Positions 8,309 through 18,471 are shown, counted from the stretch's first letter. The stretch: DNA of 64,000 nt from Bacteroides sp. 51 (GCF_010500965.1 NZ_QVMI01000038.1:1-64000); one strand, 5' to 3'. Numbers and translations are program-made. Notes: a model not told the origin generated them from the sequence alone.

Positions 8309-10768
8309 AGTAAATGTATACGTCTGCCCTGCTTTTGTTGATACATCATACAGATAGAACTCTTTCAGTTCAACTCCTTTTAAAGGAGCTTTCTCGCTGA
8401 TTAACGGACGGGCTATTTGTTGTTTTACAAACAAGGGGTTTGCGTTAACACCCTCTGCCCGGGACAATGATTCGCCATTCAGTTTCAGTTGATTGTGGGC
8501 GCGCAGGCGTAAGTTACCTCCAATGGTCGATTTTATAACTGCCGATTCAATCTTTCCATCTTTCCATTTCAGTGATATGATTTCAAATCCACCACGGGTG
8601 CGAAGTCCTTTGATTTCTCCGTCTTTCCACGCATCGGGTAAAGCGGGTAATAAATGGATAGCCTCATCGTGGCTCTGCATCAGCATTTCTGCAATACCGG
8701 CCGCACAACCAAAGTTACCGTCTATCTGAAAAGGGGGATGTGCATCGAATAAATTAGGATATGTGCCTCCGTCTTGTCCTTTCTGCAATACGGGCGATAC
8801 CAGGTTCAACTGATTGGTAATGAGCTTCAACGCATGATTTCCATCCAAACACCTTGCCCAGAAACAAACCTTCCATCCCATAGACCAGCCTGTGGAAGGA
8901 TCGCCACGTTGTATCAAGGTATTGCGAGCGGCTTCGAATAAAACCGGCGAAGAGTAAGGAGAAATCTGATAGCCCGGGAAGAAACCCCACAGATGGGATA
9001 TATGACGGTGATGATCACCGGGGTGGTCCCAATCTTCGAACCACTCCTGCAACTGGCCGTATTGCCCTACCTGCATGGGAGGAAGTTGCTTCTTTAATCC
9101 TGAAATGGTATCACAGAATGATTCATCTTTATACAAAAGGCGGGCAGCAGCTTCTGTGTTTGTGAAAAGATCAAATACCAATTGGTTATCCATTGTAATG
9201 CCGGCAAACAGATTGGCTTTTCCTTTTAAATGACGTGGAGCATTTTCGGGAGAGTTGCTGGGAGTAACGACCATATATCCTGTGTTGGGGTCTTCTACCA
9301 GGAAGTCGACAAAGAATTCGGAAGCGCTCTTCATGATCGGATATACACGGGCCAGGAATTCCTTATCGCCCGAATATAAATAACGATCCCACAAGTGCTG
9401 GCATAACCAGGCGTTGCATGTTGGCCACGGTCCGCAATATGCCCTGTCTACTGCACCGTTCATACGCCAGAGGTCGGTATTGTGATGCAACACCCACCCC
9501 CGGCAACCGTACATTTCGCGTGCAGCTTCCTGCCCGTTTTCATATAATTCGCTGATCATTTGCAGGAAAGGTTCATGCATTTCGGCCAGATTGGTTACCT
9601 CAGCGGGCCAATAGTTCATTTCGGCATTGATATTGGTTGTATATCTACATTTCCATGCCGGGTTTAGTTTGTTGTTCCAGATGCCTTGCAGGTTGGCAGG
9701 CTGTCCGCCAGGTTGTGAGCACGCAATAAGCAGATAACGTCCAAACTGGAAGTATAAAGAAACCAGATGCGGATCATTTGAAGTGGCAAACTCTTTCACA
9801 CGGACATCCGTAGGTTTATCCGCTTGCGGAGTGCGTCCAAGTTCCAGAGAAACCCGGCGGTAATACTTTTGGTATTCATTAATATGCGCCTGGAGAGCTT
9901 TTGAGTAGTTCTTTCCGGCGTTTTTCAAATCGCTTTTATTGCGTTCAACCGGATCGGCAGATATATCTTTGTAGTTAACAAAGTTGGTTGCCATAGCTAT
10001 ATAGATGGTTGCGCTGTTGGCATTAGTAACCATCAACAGGCTATCGCCGGCAACGCTTTTACCCCCTTGAATATGCAACTTCAAATCGGCACGAAAACGC
10101 ACTTTGCCTTCTGTAAATTCATCTCCCTTTGTAACTCCTTCCATCGTGAGCCGGTCTTTGCCGGAAGCCACGACATCGACCGCCTGCGGACAAGTCAGTT
10201 TGGTGTTGAATGTCAGTTTGCCGGGTTTAGAGGCAGTCAGGCGTACAACAACCAACTGATCGACAAAAGAGGTAAAGATTTCACGTTTATACTCTACCCC
10301 ACCGACTGTGTATATTGTAGTGGCTACCGCCTTGTCAATATCCAGTTCGCGGCGAAAGTTGGTATAGTTTTCATGCCCTTCAAAATCCAACCATAAGCTA
10401 CCAACGGTTTGATAAGGCATACCAAATCCGTTTTTGGAAAGGATCTTCTCCCCTGCCATCATCTGGGCTTCCGGATAGTTTCCATCAAAGATCAATTGGC
10501 GTATATCAGAAAGCGCTGCTTTAGCATCCGGATTATAGTTTTTGTAGGGTGATCCGGCCGAAACGGTTTCTTCATTCAACTGAATTTCCTCTTTTGCAGG
10601 ATTACCGTATACCATAGCGCCTATTCTGCCATTTCCCAAAGGCAGAGCTTCTTCCCAATACTCAGCCGGTTTGTCATACCATAACACGGCTTGTTGTTGT
10701 GCATGTAAATGAACTCCCAGCATGATCATTAGAAAGCTGAGCGCTAATCTTGATAAATAGTCTTTCAT
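8303..10768 (-). CDS. GH95 alpha-L-fucosidase (or alpha-L-galactosidase), secreted
   Basis: An 821-residue protein with a signal peptide (about 1-23). It has the GH95 layout: an N-terminal beta-sandwich starting with [20 protein letters not shown], an alpha/alpha barrel and a C-terminal beta domain. Likely catalytic residues, by comparison with the bifidobacterial 1,2-alpha-fucosidase, are Asn379 and Asn381 ([14 protein letters not shown]), Glu575 (QEWFEDWD) and Asp683 (QIDGNFG). The family removes terminal alpha-1,2-L-fucose, and some members act on alpha-L-galactose in plant polysaccharide. It is divergent from the GH28 gene, which suggests plant glycan as substrate. The fucose released would feed the aldA-lut pathway nearby. 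Confidence 0.93.
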   Translation of the reverse strand: MKDYLSRLALSFLMIMLGVHLHAQQQAVLWYDKPAEYWEEALPLGNGRIGAMVYGNPAKEEIQLNEETVSAGSPYKNYNPDAKAALSDIRQLIFDGNYPEAQMMAGEKILSKNGFGMPYQTVGSLWLDFEGHENYTNFRRELDIDKAVATTIYTVGGVEYKREIFTSFVDQLVVVRLTASKPGKLTFNTKLTCPQAVDVVASGKDRLTMEGVTKGDEFTEGKVRFRADLKLHIQGGKSVAGDSLLMVTNANSATIYIAMATNFVNYKDISADPVERNKSDLKNAGKNYSKALQAHINEYQKYYRRVSLELGRTPQADKPTDVRVKEFATSNDPHLVSLYFQFGRYLLIACSQPGGQPANLQGIWNNKLNPAWKCRYTTNINAEMNYWPAEVTNLAEMHEPFLQMISELYENGQEAAREMYGCRGWVLHHNTDLWRMNGAVDRAYCGPWPTCNAWLCQHLWDRYLYSGDKEFLARVYPIMKSASEFFVDFLVEDPNTGYMVVTPSNSPENAPRHLKGKANLFAGITMDNQLVFDLFTNTEAAARLLYKDESFCDTISGLKKQLPPMQVGQYGQLQEWFEDWDHPGDHHRHISHLWGFFPGYQISPYSSPVLFEAARNTLIQRGDPSTGWSMGWKVCFWARCLDGNHALKLITNQLNLVSPVLQKGQDGGTYPNLFDAHPPFQIDGNFGCAAGIAEMLMQSHDEAIHLLPALPDAWKDGEIKGLRTRGGFEIISLKWKDGKIESAVIKSTIGGNLRLRAHNQLKLNGESLSRAEGVNANPLFVKQQIARPLISEKAPLKGVELKEFYLYDVSTKAGQTYTFTL

Positions 10769-10990
10769 GTTTTCAGTAATTCTTTTATATGATAATTAAT
10801 TAGTGACAATATTAGCCATTTATTCATGCAACATGGGGGAATTATTAGCTTTTCGAAAAGATTTGAACAAATAATGCTCCAGATTGGATAATTAATCTAC
10901 TCTTATTGCTCTGATTTAGATGAATATTGCTCTTTCTTTACAGAAATTCATCTTAGATTCGCAGAATTAATAACTAACCCATATTTAACG
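10769..10990. promoter_or_regulatory. Divergent GH95/GH28 control region
   Basis: This 222-base AT-rich gap must hold the promoters for both secreted hydrolases. I found no clear -33/-7 pair in either direction and no obvious operator. Confidence 0.35.
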
Positions 10991-12526
10991 ATGAAACGCA
11001 TTTACGTATTCCTGACCCTATTGGTGCTTATCCTGCCACTTCACAGTAATGTCTATAATATAAAAGAACTGGGCGCCGATCATACCGGAAATAAGATTTG
11101 TACTGAGATTATTAATCAAACCATACTGAAAGCTCATCAGAGTGGTGGCGGTACTTTATATTTTCCGGCAGGAACGTATCTCACAGCTACCATCCGCATG
11201 AAAAGCAATATTGAGCTCCGGCTTGATGCAGGAGCCACTATCCGTTTCTCCGATCGTTTTGAAGATTATCTGCCCTTCGAAGAAATCAGGTGGGAGGGTA
11301 CGGTAATGAATACGCTTACTCCGCTGATCTATGCCCGCAATGAGGATAATCTGTCTATTACAGGCAGAGGAACTTTAGACGGTAATGGGTTTAAATGGTG
11401 GGCGTATGACCGGAAGTTGTCTGCGGAAATCCGCAAGAATGGTAAACTCGGCCAGTTAACGGAGTTGCAGGAGTTATGGGTGGAGTCGAACAAAGAGCTT
11501 GTGGTGGAGGAGTATTATAAGAAGTCGTTGGAACGTAAGTTCTTTCGCCCCCCATTTATTCAGTTCTTTGAGTGCAGCAATATCCTGATTGAGAACGTTA
11601 AGATTATCAATTCACCCTTCTGGACTATCAATCCTGCTTTTTGTGACAATATAACGATTCATGGGGTTACTATAAATAATCCGTCAAAAGATCCCAAAGG
11701 TCCGAACACGGATGGGATTAACCCATCTTCGTGCAGTAACGTGCGGATTTCCGATTGTTTTATCAGTGTGGGGGATGATTGTATTACGATAAAATCGGGC
11801 AGGGATGGAAATGGCAGGAAATATGGCAAGCCTTGTGAGAATATCACCATTACAAATTGTATTATGCTTTCAGGGCATGGCGGGGTTGTTATCGGCAGTG
11901 AGATGTCGGGAGGGGTGAAGAAAGTAACTATATCAAACTGTGTTTTCAATGGCACGGATGCGGGAATCCGGCTGAAAGCTTCGCGAGGCCGGGGAGGTGT
12001 GGTGGAGGAAATCAGGGTAAATAATATTATTATGAATGATATACAGAGAAATGCTTTTATCTTCGATCTGTTTTACGACCGTCTGTCTACGCCTGAACCG
12101 GTTACGGAGCGTACGCCTACGTTCAGGAATATTCATTTAAGTAATATTACGGGGTCTAATATTGAGCAGATTGGGTATATATCGGGGATTGAGGAAATGC
12201 CTGTTGATGAGATCTCTTTCTCTAATATTAATCTGGAAGCCCGGAAAGGTTTTAAGGCGGAAATAGCAACGAATATCCGGTTTTATAACGCAGACTTTTC
12301 GGTGAAGGAGGGACCTTCGTGGAGTTTTAAGAATTGTAAGCATGTGATTCTTAATGATGTGAGATCAAAGAAGCCGATAGCCGGACAACCGGTTGTGGTT
12401 ATGGATAATGTAGAGAATGGGGTTATTACGAACTGTTTCCAGATAACACCTACGGATGTGTTTTATGAGATTAAAGATTCGCAGGTGAGGATGGGGACGA
12501 ATGGTATGGAGAATGGTGGGAAGTAG
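10991..12526 (+). CDS. GH28 polygalacturonase-like pectinase, secreted
   Basis: A 511-residue right-handed beta-helix enzyme with a signal peptide (about 1-19). All GH28 active-site signatures are present: NTD (239-241), DD (262-263) within VGDDCITIKSG, GHGG (His296) and RLK (327-329). GH28 enzymes hydrolyse alpha-1,4-galacturonic bonds of pectin; relatives also cut rhamnogalacturonan or xylogalacturonan, so the exact substrate is open. It is divergent from the GH95 gene, and no SusC/SusD pair is in the window. The C-terminus is somewhat Gly/Asn/Met-rich but intact. Confidence 0.92.
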   Translation: MKRIYVFLTLLVLILPLHSNVYNIKELGADHTGNKICTEIINQTILKAHQSGGGTLYFPAGTYLTATIRMKSNIELRLDAGATIRFSDRFEDYLPFEEIRWEGTVMNTLTPLIYARNEDNLSITGRGTLDGNGFKWWAYDRKLSAEIRKNGKLGQLTELQELWVESNKELVVEEYYKKSLERKFFRPPFIQFFECSNILIENVKIINSPFWTINPAFCDNITIHGVTINNPSKDPKGPNTDGINPSSCSNVRISDCFISVGDDCITIKSGRDGNGRKYGKPCENITITNCIMLSGHGGVVIGSEMSGGVKKVTISNCVFNGTDAGIRLKASRGRGGVVEEIRVNNIIMNDIQRNAFIFDLFYDRLSTPEPVTERTPTFRNIHLSNITGSNIEQIGYISGIEEMPVDEISFSNINLEARKGFKAEIATNIRFYNADFSVKEGPSWSFKNCKHVILNDVRSKKPIAGQPVVVMDNVENGVITNCFQITPTDVFYEIKDSQVRMGTNGMENGGK

Positions 12527-12534
12527 ATATCGGC

Positions 12535-12566
12535 GTCAAGGGCGGACACAAGGCCCGCCCCTATGG
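12535..12566. repeat. Short GC-rich palindrome between convergent genes
   Basis: GGGCGG (12540-12545) pairs with CCGCCC (12555-12560), followed by CCTATGG. It resembles one arm of the REPIN-like elements and lies between the GH28 and VOC stop codons, where it could act as a terminator. Confidence 0.45.
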
Positions 12567-12577
12567 AATTACAGGAT

Positions 12578-12940
12578 TTAATCCTGGTATAGACCGATGC
12601 GGTTTCCTTCGCTATCTGTACACACGGCGAAATAACCTCTGTCTTCGGCTTCAATTTTGGTTTTAGGAATGGTCACCGTTCCTCCCTTGCTTTGAATGAC
12701 GGATAAGGTCTTCTCCAGATCATCGCAATTAAAGTGGATGAGTACTCCGTGAGGCGAAGGCAGGAAATCTTTTGCCCAGGAGATGGCCCCCACAGACTTT
12801 TCGCCTTCATTGAAGAAAGCCATTTTTTCTGCATCGCAGTCCATAACCGGAAGCGTCATGTTAAATACAGTTTGGTAGAAGTCGACTGCCCGATTAAAAT
12901 CGGCGGCCGGGATTTCGAAAAAAGAGATAAACTTGTTCAT
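12578..12940 (-). CDS. VOC (glyoxalase/bleomycin-resistance fold) protein
   Basis: A 120-residue small protein with the vicinal oxygen chelate fold, beginning MNKFISFFEIPAADFNRAV and ending SEGNRIGLYQD, the usual single-module pattern. This superfamily includes glyoxalases, dioxygenases and drug-binding proteins, so the substrate cannot be assigned. The AraC-type gene 96 bases upstream on the same strand may be co-transcribed with it. Confidence 0.85.
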   Translation of the reverse strand: MNKFISFFEIPAADFNRAVDFYQTVFNMTLPVMDCDAEKMAFFNEGEKSVGAISWAKDFLPSPHGVLIHFNCDDLEKTLSVIQSKGGTVTIPKTKIEAEDRGYFAVCTDSEGNRIGLYQD

Positions 12941-13036
12941 GTTCTTTCTGATTTAAATGATTATTCGTTTGTACTTTGCAAAGACATGACAAAGGTAATG
13001 GCAATGAATCTCCTGCGATAGGAAAAAAAAGACATC

Positions 13037-13840
13037 TTATCCTACAGAGAAATAATCGGAATAAGGGGCACAAACGGCAAGGTACTCCGTAGGAGTATAA
13101 CCGGAGAATAGTTTAAACTCTTTGATGAGGTGCGACTGGTCTGAAAAGCCGCAGGTATATGCCAGTTGTGCAAAATCAATCGCCGGTTGCTGTTGCATGG
13201 TGTACAAGGCCCTCTGCATACGTACAATACGCATAAACTCTTTAGGGGTGGTGCCTACATGGTCTATAAATACGCGGTTGAATTGTTTGCTGCTCAGGCA
13301 GGCTATATCTGATAGTTTTGTTACGGTGGTTTGCGTTTGCCGGCCTATTTCGTCGATAGTGGCAGAGAGCCGTTGCAAATGGTAGGATGTATAAGTTGCC
13401 AGCCGTTGCATCAGAAAAGACTCGATATATTGTATGCAGGTATCGTTATCCGGGGTATCTGCCACACGTTTTGCCAGGTCGGAAAGGAGTATATCGTTGG
13501 TGTCGCAGACGGAGACATGCCGCCCGCGAAACTCATTCATCGGTAAACGGAAGAATATTTTTGCCGCATGAGGATGGAATACCACTGTGATCATATTCAG
13601 ATCTCCGGTTGTTATGACATCCGAGAACCCAATGGTATGTCCGCATACCAGCGATTGAGGCTGCAATTCTTTCTCCGTCAGCGAGAAAAGCTGTTTCCCT
13701 TTATGAAAAACCATTTGCACACTGCCTACCGGAAAAATCCGTTCGGATACAGGCAATGTGGCATCATCCTGTAATATCCAGTAATGCTTTATGTAAGGTG
13801 CCAGTTCGGGACGGGGCTTTATGGTTCGAAACGATTGCAT
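13037..13840 (-). CDS. AraC-family transcription regulator
   Basis: A 267-residue protein. The N-terminal half (about 1-150) is the beta-rich ligand-binding domain of AraC regulators, opening with RTIKPRPELAPYIKHYW. The C-terminal 100 residues hold two helix-turn-helix motifs (LSDIACLSSKQFNRVF and LAYTCGFSDQSHLIKEFK) and the characteristic GYTPTEY end. It lies between lutC and the VOC gene, all on the minus strand; whether it controls lut genes or the VOC gene is not visible. Confidence 0.92.
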   Translation of the reverse strand: MQSFRTIKPRPELAPYIKHYWILQDDATLPVSERIFPVGSVQMVFHKGKQLFSLTEKELQPQSLVCGHTIGFSDVITTGDLNMITVVFHPHAAKIFFRLPMNEFRGRHVSVCDTNDILLSDLAKRVADTPDNDTCIQYIESFLMQRLATYTSYHLQRLSATIDEIGRQTQTTVTKLSDIACLSSKQFNRVFIDHVGTTPKEFMRIVRMQRALYTMQQQPAIDFAQLAYTCGFSDQSHLIKEFKLFSGYTPTEYLAVCAPYSDYFSVG

Positions 13841-13910
13841 AATGTAAAAATAGTACTTTTACCTAAACCAGCGAGGCGCTGGACCCAGGTTTCTATGCAG
13901 ACGATAACAA

Positions 13911-14489
13911 TTATTTTAAAATAACCGTAACGCCACGCGCTCCATGTGCACCTACAACCAATGCTTGTTCAATATCGGCCGTTTTGGATGGTCCGGAGAT
14001 GAACACGCCAAAGCCATATTCGCTATCCGGAATACGTTTATAGGCATCGTGCATGGTGGCTACAAGTTTGCTCTTATCTAACAGGATGACAAGATATTCG
14101 GAGATAAAATAAATCACTTTCTGCCGCACTTGTTGGGGTATCCAGATGCATCCGTTTTCTGCCACGCCGATCTCTCCTTCTATCACTGACAGATCCAGAT
14201 TATCCAGTGCATGAGGATCATCTACCTCGTCGGGGTTTACGGTAGAAAGGGTTATGTCTGGCAGATTCGAAGCTATATTCCGGGCATCCGGATAGAGGGA
14301 ACGAATCAGTTCGTTCACATCTTCTCCTTCTTTCAATTCAATGGCTTGCCCGCCCACAAAGCTGCTGATCTGAATGAATTGTTCTATATTATCGGTATAG
14401 CTAATCTGCTCCAGTGTTAATTCGGGCATATCGTAAGGAACAGGCGTATGGTTCTTTAGCCTGTTCATAAATTCGTTTCTTGTGCTCAT
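13911..14489 (-). CDS. lutC: LutC, lactate utilisation LUD-domain protein
   Basis: A 192-residue LUD-domain protein, third subunit of the LutABC L-lactate oxidising complex that turns L-lactate into pyruvate. The C-terminal VFISGPSKTADIEQALVVGAHGARGV stretch is diagnostic in its SKTADIE core. Its ATG overlaps the lutB stop by 4 bases, so translation is coupled. It ends the aldA-lutA-lutB-lutC operon. Confidence 0.93.
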   Translation of the reverse strand: MSTRNEFMNRLKNHTPVPYDMPELTLEQISYTDNIEQFIQISSFVGGQAIELKEGEDVNELIRSLYPDARNIASNLPDITLSTVNPDEVDDPHALDNLDLSVIEGEIGVAENGCIWIPQQVRQKVIYFISEYLVILLDKSKLVATMHDAYKRIPDSEYGFGVFISGPSKTADIEQALVVGAHGARGVTVILK

Positions 14490-15871
14490 CGTTCTTCTTT
14501 ATTGTTTCCGACTTTTCCTTCTTTCCACAGGGTGGTGAATGATTTCTTTGCAAAGCGAGGCAACTCCCGGCCTTTCCCCCAGGCATTCAGTCCGTTGTAT
14601 TTCAGAAAACGCGGGGTTACATTTACGATAGGTGCAAACCGCAGGGCTGTGTTATAGAGGCGTGGCCTTTTGAATAAGTACTTCATACCGCCCGACATGA
14701 TTTTCTTCATGCGGTCGGCTTTGCCATAGTGGTCTAAATCCTGCCGCCAAAGGTAAATCTGATCGGCCAGATTGATTTTCACCGGGCAGACATTGTTGCA
14801 GGAATAACAAAGCGAGCAGGCCGACACGTTATCATAATAAGATAGCGGGTCTTTCGCCATGCCCAGATTGATACCGATAGGTCCGGGTATAAAATAGGTA
14901 TAGGAGTATCCTCCGCTGCGGCGATACACCGGGCAGGTATTCATACAGGCACCACAACGAATGCATTTCAGGAGTTGATTGTGCGAGGTATTGCTTAGCG
15001 TATCGCTTCGTCCGTTGTCTACAATAATCAGGTGCATTTCACTGCCTTCACGGGGCTTGCGATAGTGCGAGGTATAGGTCGTCACCGGCTGTCCGGTGGC
15101 CGAGCGTGCCAGTAGGCGGGTGAATATGGCTAAGGCATCCAGGGTGGGTACGATTTTCTCCATTCCCATGGATACGATGTGTACAGGCGCGAGCGAGGTT
15201 CCCATATCTGCGTTGCCTTCATTGGTGCAGACCACGATGTCTCCGGTTTCGGCTACACCGAAGTTGGCCCCTGTCATGGCTGCATCGGCGGTGAGGAATT
15301 CGTTTCGCAGGAAGCGACGGGCGGTATGGGTCAGGTAGGTCGGGTCGCTATTGTCTTTCTCGGTTTGCATCTTTTCTTCAAAGAGCTTGCCTACTTCCTG
15401 GCGTTTCAGGTGGATGGCGGGCATGACGATATGGCTAGGTGCTTCGCCCATGAGTTGCAGGATGCGTTCTCCGAGATCACTCTCTACAACATCTATGCCT
15501 TGATGTTCAAGATAAGGGTTCAGATGGCATTCTTCGGTCAGCATGGATTTACTTTTTACCAGCTTCTTTACTCCGTGGGAGTGAAGGATGTCATACACCA
15601 TCTGGTTGTGTTCATCGGCATCTTTGGCCCAGTGTACAATGATTCCGTTGGCTTCGGCTTTGTCGGCAAACTGTGCCAGATAGGTTTCCAGGTGGGTTAC
15701 GGTGTGCATTTTGATTTCGTGTGCCAGTTCGCGAAGTTGCTCCCATTCGGGAATGTGCATCACCAGGTTGTCTCTTTTCTGGCGGACAAACCATAGGGTT
15801 TCGTTGTGCCATTGTTCCTGCGGACGGTTGGCTATGAACCGTGCGGCCGCTTTTGAATGTTTCGTACTCAT
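14486..15871 (-). CDS. lutB: LutB, iron-sulfur subunit of lactate oxidation
   Basis: A 461-residue protein with an N-terminal LUD domain (about 60-290) and two ferredoxin-type [4Fe-4S] motifs: Cys303, 306, 309, 313 (CIRCGACMNTCP) and Cys352, 355, 358, 362 (CSLCYSCNNVCP). Together with LutA and LutC it oxidises L-lactate to pyruvate, probably passing electrons to a quinone at the inner membrane. Length matches YkgF/LutB. It overlaps both lutA and lutC by 4 bases, a tightly coupled operon. Confidence 0.95.
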   Translation of the reverse strand: MSTKHSKAAARFIANRPQEQWHNETLWFVRQKRDNLVMHIPEWEQLRELAHEIKMHTVTHLETYLAQFADKAEANGIIVHWAKDADEHNQMVYDILHSHGVKKLVKSKSMLTEECHLNPYLEHQGIDVVESDLGERILQLMGEAPSHIVMPAIHLKRQEVGKLFEEKMQTEKDNSDPTYLTHTARRFLRNEFLTADAAMTGANFGVAETGDIVVCTNEGNADMGTSLAPVHIVSMGMEKIVPTLDALAIFTRLLARSATGQPVTTYTSHYRKPREGSEMHLIIVDNGRSDTLSNTSHNQLLKCIRCGACMNTCPVYRRSGGYSYTYFIPGPIGINLGMAKDPLSYYDNVSACSLCYSCNNVCPVKINLADQIYLWRQDLDHYGKADRMKKIMSGGMKYLFKRPRLYNTALRFAPIVNVTPRFLKYNGLNAWGKGRELPRFAKKSFTTLWKEGKVGNNKEER

Positions 15872-16674
15872 AAGCCGGCGGATAGAATTTGAACAACATG
15901 AATAAACTTAATGGGAAGCTTTTGCCTTTCGACAACGCCTTGCATGTGCATCAGGCAGGAACTGTCGGCTCCGGTTATGTATGCTGCACCGATGGCCATG
16001 TGGTTGCGTACTTTATCTTCTCCCATGCAGGTGGAGACTTCGGGTTCTTCCACGGAAAACATGCCTCCGAAACCACAGCACTCGTCGACCTTTTGGGGTT
16101 CAAGGATTTCAATGTCTTTTACGAGGTTTAACAGGTCTTTTATTTTAGAATAACGGGGAATGTTGAGTTCGCTGGCAGAAGATAGTTTTAGTTCGCGCAC
16201 ACCGTGGCAACTGTTGTGCAGGCTTACTTTATGCGGAAAGATGCCGGGCATACTTGTTGGTTTGAGTATGTCGTGAATGAATTCACAGACATCGTATATT
16301 TTATCGCTCGCCTGGCAAAGGTGTCCGCCCGCTTTTAGTACATTGGGGTAGTTGAATTTTACGAAGGAGGCGCAACTTGCCGAAGGAGCTACTATATAGT
16401 CGTAGGCATTGAAGAGTTTCTCGAAAGAGAGGGCGAGCGGCAGGGCTTCATTCTCAAATCCTGCGTTTGCCATAGGCTGCCCGCAACAGGTTTGTTGCAA
16501 AGGGTAATCTACATCGCAGCCCAGATAGTCAAGTAATTTATAAGTCGCCACTCCTACTTCGGGATAAATGGCGTTTACGTAGCAAGGGATGAATAATCCG
16601 ACACGAACAGCCTCACCCCGTCCCTCTCCAAAGGAGAGGGGGATGGGCTGCGCATCATTTAATTTATGAGTCAT
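15868..16674 (-). CDS. lutA: LutA, CCG-domain subunit of lactate oxidation, with repeat-derived N-terminus
   Basis: A 268-residue YkgE/LutA protein with two cysteine-rich CCG domains (QQTCCGQPMAN and VDECCGFGGMFSVEEP), which bind iron-sulfur clusters in this complex. LutA proteins normally begin near VGLFIPCYVN with an adjacent Met. Here no ATG exists at that point: the frame runs back through a palindromic repeat coding for PIPLSFGEGRGEAV to ATG 16674 in MTHKLNDAQ. About 22 extra residues are therefore element-derived. It lies 90 bases after aldA. Confidence 0.93.
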   Translation of the reverse strand: MTHKLNDAQPIPLSFGEGRGEAVRVGLFIPCYVNAIYPEVGVATYKLLDYLGCDVDYPLQQTCCGQPMANAGFENEALPLALSFEKLFNAYDYIVAPSASCASFVKFNYPNVLKAGGHLCQASDKIYDVCEFIHDILKPTSMPGIFPHKVSLHNSCHGVRELKLSSASELNIPRYSKIKDLLNLVKDIEILEPQKVDECCGFGGMFSVEEPEVSTCMGEDKVRNHMAIGAAYITGADSSCLMHMQGVVERQKLPIKFIHVVQILSAGL

Positions 16675-16765
16675 TAGTTTTATGTATCTATATATCTTTT
16701 ATTACAAGGAACTTCACCCGCAGGAAGCCCCCTCTCCTTTGGAGAGGGCTGGGGTGAGGCTGTTC
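16605..16765. repeat. Inverted pair of GAACAGCCTCACCCC palindromic repeats
   Basis: Two copies face each other: 16605-16642 and 16728-16765. Each holds an 8-base hairpin, CCCTCTCC(AAAGG)-type. The pair spans the aldA-lutA junction. Its right end touches the aldA stop codon and its left copy is translated as the LutA N-terminus. Confidence 0.85.
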
Positions 16766-18198
16766 TATTTAGTTTCCAAATACACCACATGTGTTTGCAG
16801 ATACTCTTCCAAACCATGTTTGCCATCGGCACCACCGATACCCGATTTGCGCCATCCGGCATGGAAGCCTTGCATGGCTTCGAAGTTTTCGCGGTTGATG
16901 TACGTTTCGCCGAACTTCAGGGAGCGCATCAACTTGAATGCGGCATCGAGGTTCTGGGTATATACGGAAGAAGTTAAGCCATACTCACAGTCATTTGCCC
17001 ATTCAATGGCCTGATCGACAGTTTCGTATTCTACCACCGGCAGTACGGGGCCGAATGTTTCTTCCTGAATGATGTCCATTTTCTGGGTAGCGTTATCCAA
17101 TATGGTTGGTTCGAAGAAATATCCTTTTGTACCGATGCGCTTGCCACCACATACTAGTGTACATCCCTGACTGATGGCTTTCTGTACTTTTTCTTCGATT
17201 GATTTCAATGCATTTGCTTCCACCAACGGTCCCATATCCAGATCGGCTACTTCATTTGGGTTGCCCACTTTCACGGCTTTCATGCCGGCTACGAGTTTCT
17301 CCATGAACAGAGCTTTCACTTTCTTATCTACATATACGCGTTCGGCACAGTTGCATACCTGGCCGGTATTGATGACGCGTGAAGCTATGATTGATTTTAC
17401 AGCCAGATCCAGATCGGCGTCTGCCATCACGATAGCGGGAGCTTTTCCACCCAGTTCCAGCGATACTTTGGTAACATTCGGAGCCGCCGCCGCCATAGTT
17501 TGCTGACCGGCACCGACGCTACCTGTAAGGCTAACCATACCGACTTTCGGATTTGCAGCCAGTTCGCTACCGATCACGGAGCCTCTACCCATCACGAGGT
17601 TGAATACGCCTGCCGGAAGTCCGGTTTCTTCTACGATTTGCGCAAATACATAGGCATTTTCGGGTGTTACCTGACTGGGTTTTACTACGATGGTGTTTCC
17701 TGTTACCAAAGCCGGAGCAGCTTTACGGGCAATGAGGAAGAATGGAAAGTTCCAGGGCAGGATTCCTGTGGTTACACCGATAGGTTTTTTGAAGAGCATG
17801 ATGGTTTCGCGTGGACGGTCGCTTTGGATGATTTCGCCTTCGTAACGGCGTGCCCAACCGGCCATATATTCCAGATAATCGGCCGTGAACAGTACTTCTA
17901 CATTGGCCAATCCTTGTGTTTTACCACCTTCGCGAACAATAATATCGGTCAGTTCCTTTTCGCGTTTGCGGATACCTGCTGCCATCTTTATTAAATAGGA
18001 AGCTCTTTCCACTGCCGGGGTTCTCTCCCATGCGCCTTGCGCTTTCTCGGCGGCATCAATCGCTGTTTTTACATCATCAACGGTTCCTTCGGGCATCAGG
18101 GAAATCACTTCCTCGGTTGAAGGGTTTAATACATTAATCCATTTCCCTGTGGTGTTCTCTACGAACTTACCGTCGATAAACATTTTTAATTCTTTCAT
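16765..18198 (-). CDS. aldA: Lactaldehyde dehydrogenase AldA
   Basis: A 477-residue NAD-dependent aldehyde dehydrogenase very similar throughout to E. coli AldA, which oxidises L-lactaldehyde from L-fucose and L-rhamnose breakdown to L-lactate. Shared stretches include YEGEIIQSDRP, GVTTGILPWNFPFFLIARK and the C-terminal GFHAGWRKSGIGGADGKHGL. Catalytic Cys282 (GQVCNCAERV) and Glu248 (SLELGGKAP) are present. It heads the minus-strand run with lutABC, so lactaldehyde would be carried on to pyruvate. Function is strongly supported by both identity and context. Confidence 0.95.
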   Translation of the reverse strand: MKELKMFIDGKFVENTTGKWINVLNPSTEEVISLMPEGTVDDVKTAIDAAEKAQGAWERTPAVERASYLIKMAAGIRKREKELTDIIVREGGKTQGLANVEVLFTADYLEYMAGWARRYEGEIIQSDRPRETIMLFKKPIGVTTGILPWNFPFFLIARKAAPALVTGNTIVVKPSQVTPENAYVFAQIVEETGLPAGVFNLVMGRGSVIGSELAANPKVGMVSLTGSVGAGQQTMAAAAPNVTKVSLELGGKAPAIVMADADLDLAVKSIIASRVINTGQVCNCAERVYVDKKVKALFMEKLVAGMKAVKVGNPNEVADLDMGPLVEANALKSIEEKVQKAISQGCTLVCGGKRIGTKGYFFEPTILDNATQKMDIIQEETFGPVLPVVEYETVDQAIEWANDCEYGLTSSVYTQNLDAAFKLMRSLKFGETYINRENFEAMQGFHAGWRKSGIGGADGKHGLEEYLQTHVVYLETK

Positions 18199-18387
18199 GG
18201 TACTTGTGTTTTATATTAAAAATTATGCAAACTTTGGAACCCTAAAATTAAGAAAATGAATAACCTAATGACTTTCGAAAATGATTTTTGTTTTAATGGA
18301 AATGATATTAAAGCAAAAATCACTCAGTTTCCGGATAGATATACAGGGATATTACATTATTTCGTATTTTTGCGTAGCATTGTACTA

Positions 18388-18471
18388 GAGGGGGTGTCTT
18401 ACTGTAGGTTTACTCCACTTCGCCTACAGCTACCAATGACGTGGTCACTGTTCTACTTATGACACAGCCTC
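18388..18471. repeat. Small element with terminal inverted repeats
   Basis: GAGG-GGGTGTCTTA (18388-18401) is the imperfect inverse of TTATGACACAGCCTC (18457-18471). A CTGTAGG/CCTACAG hairpin lies inside. A similar end, GAGGCTGTCTCGTAAGT, occurs at 50981, suggesting a dispersed small non-autonomous element. Confidence 0.5.

Noticed and set aside
18256-18462. 68-codon frame upstream of aldA
   Set aside because: No recognisable domain, odd composition, and it overlaps the end of a small repeat element.
18388-18471. Complete IS element
   Set aside because: Only about 84 bases with inverted ends and no transposase frame.
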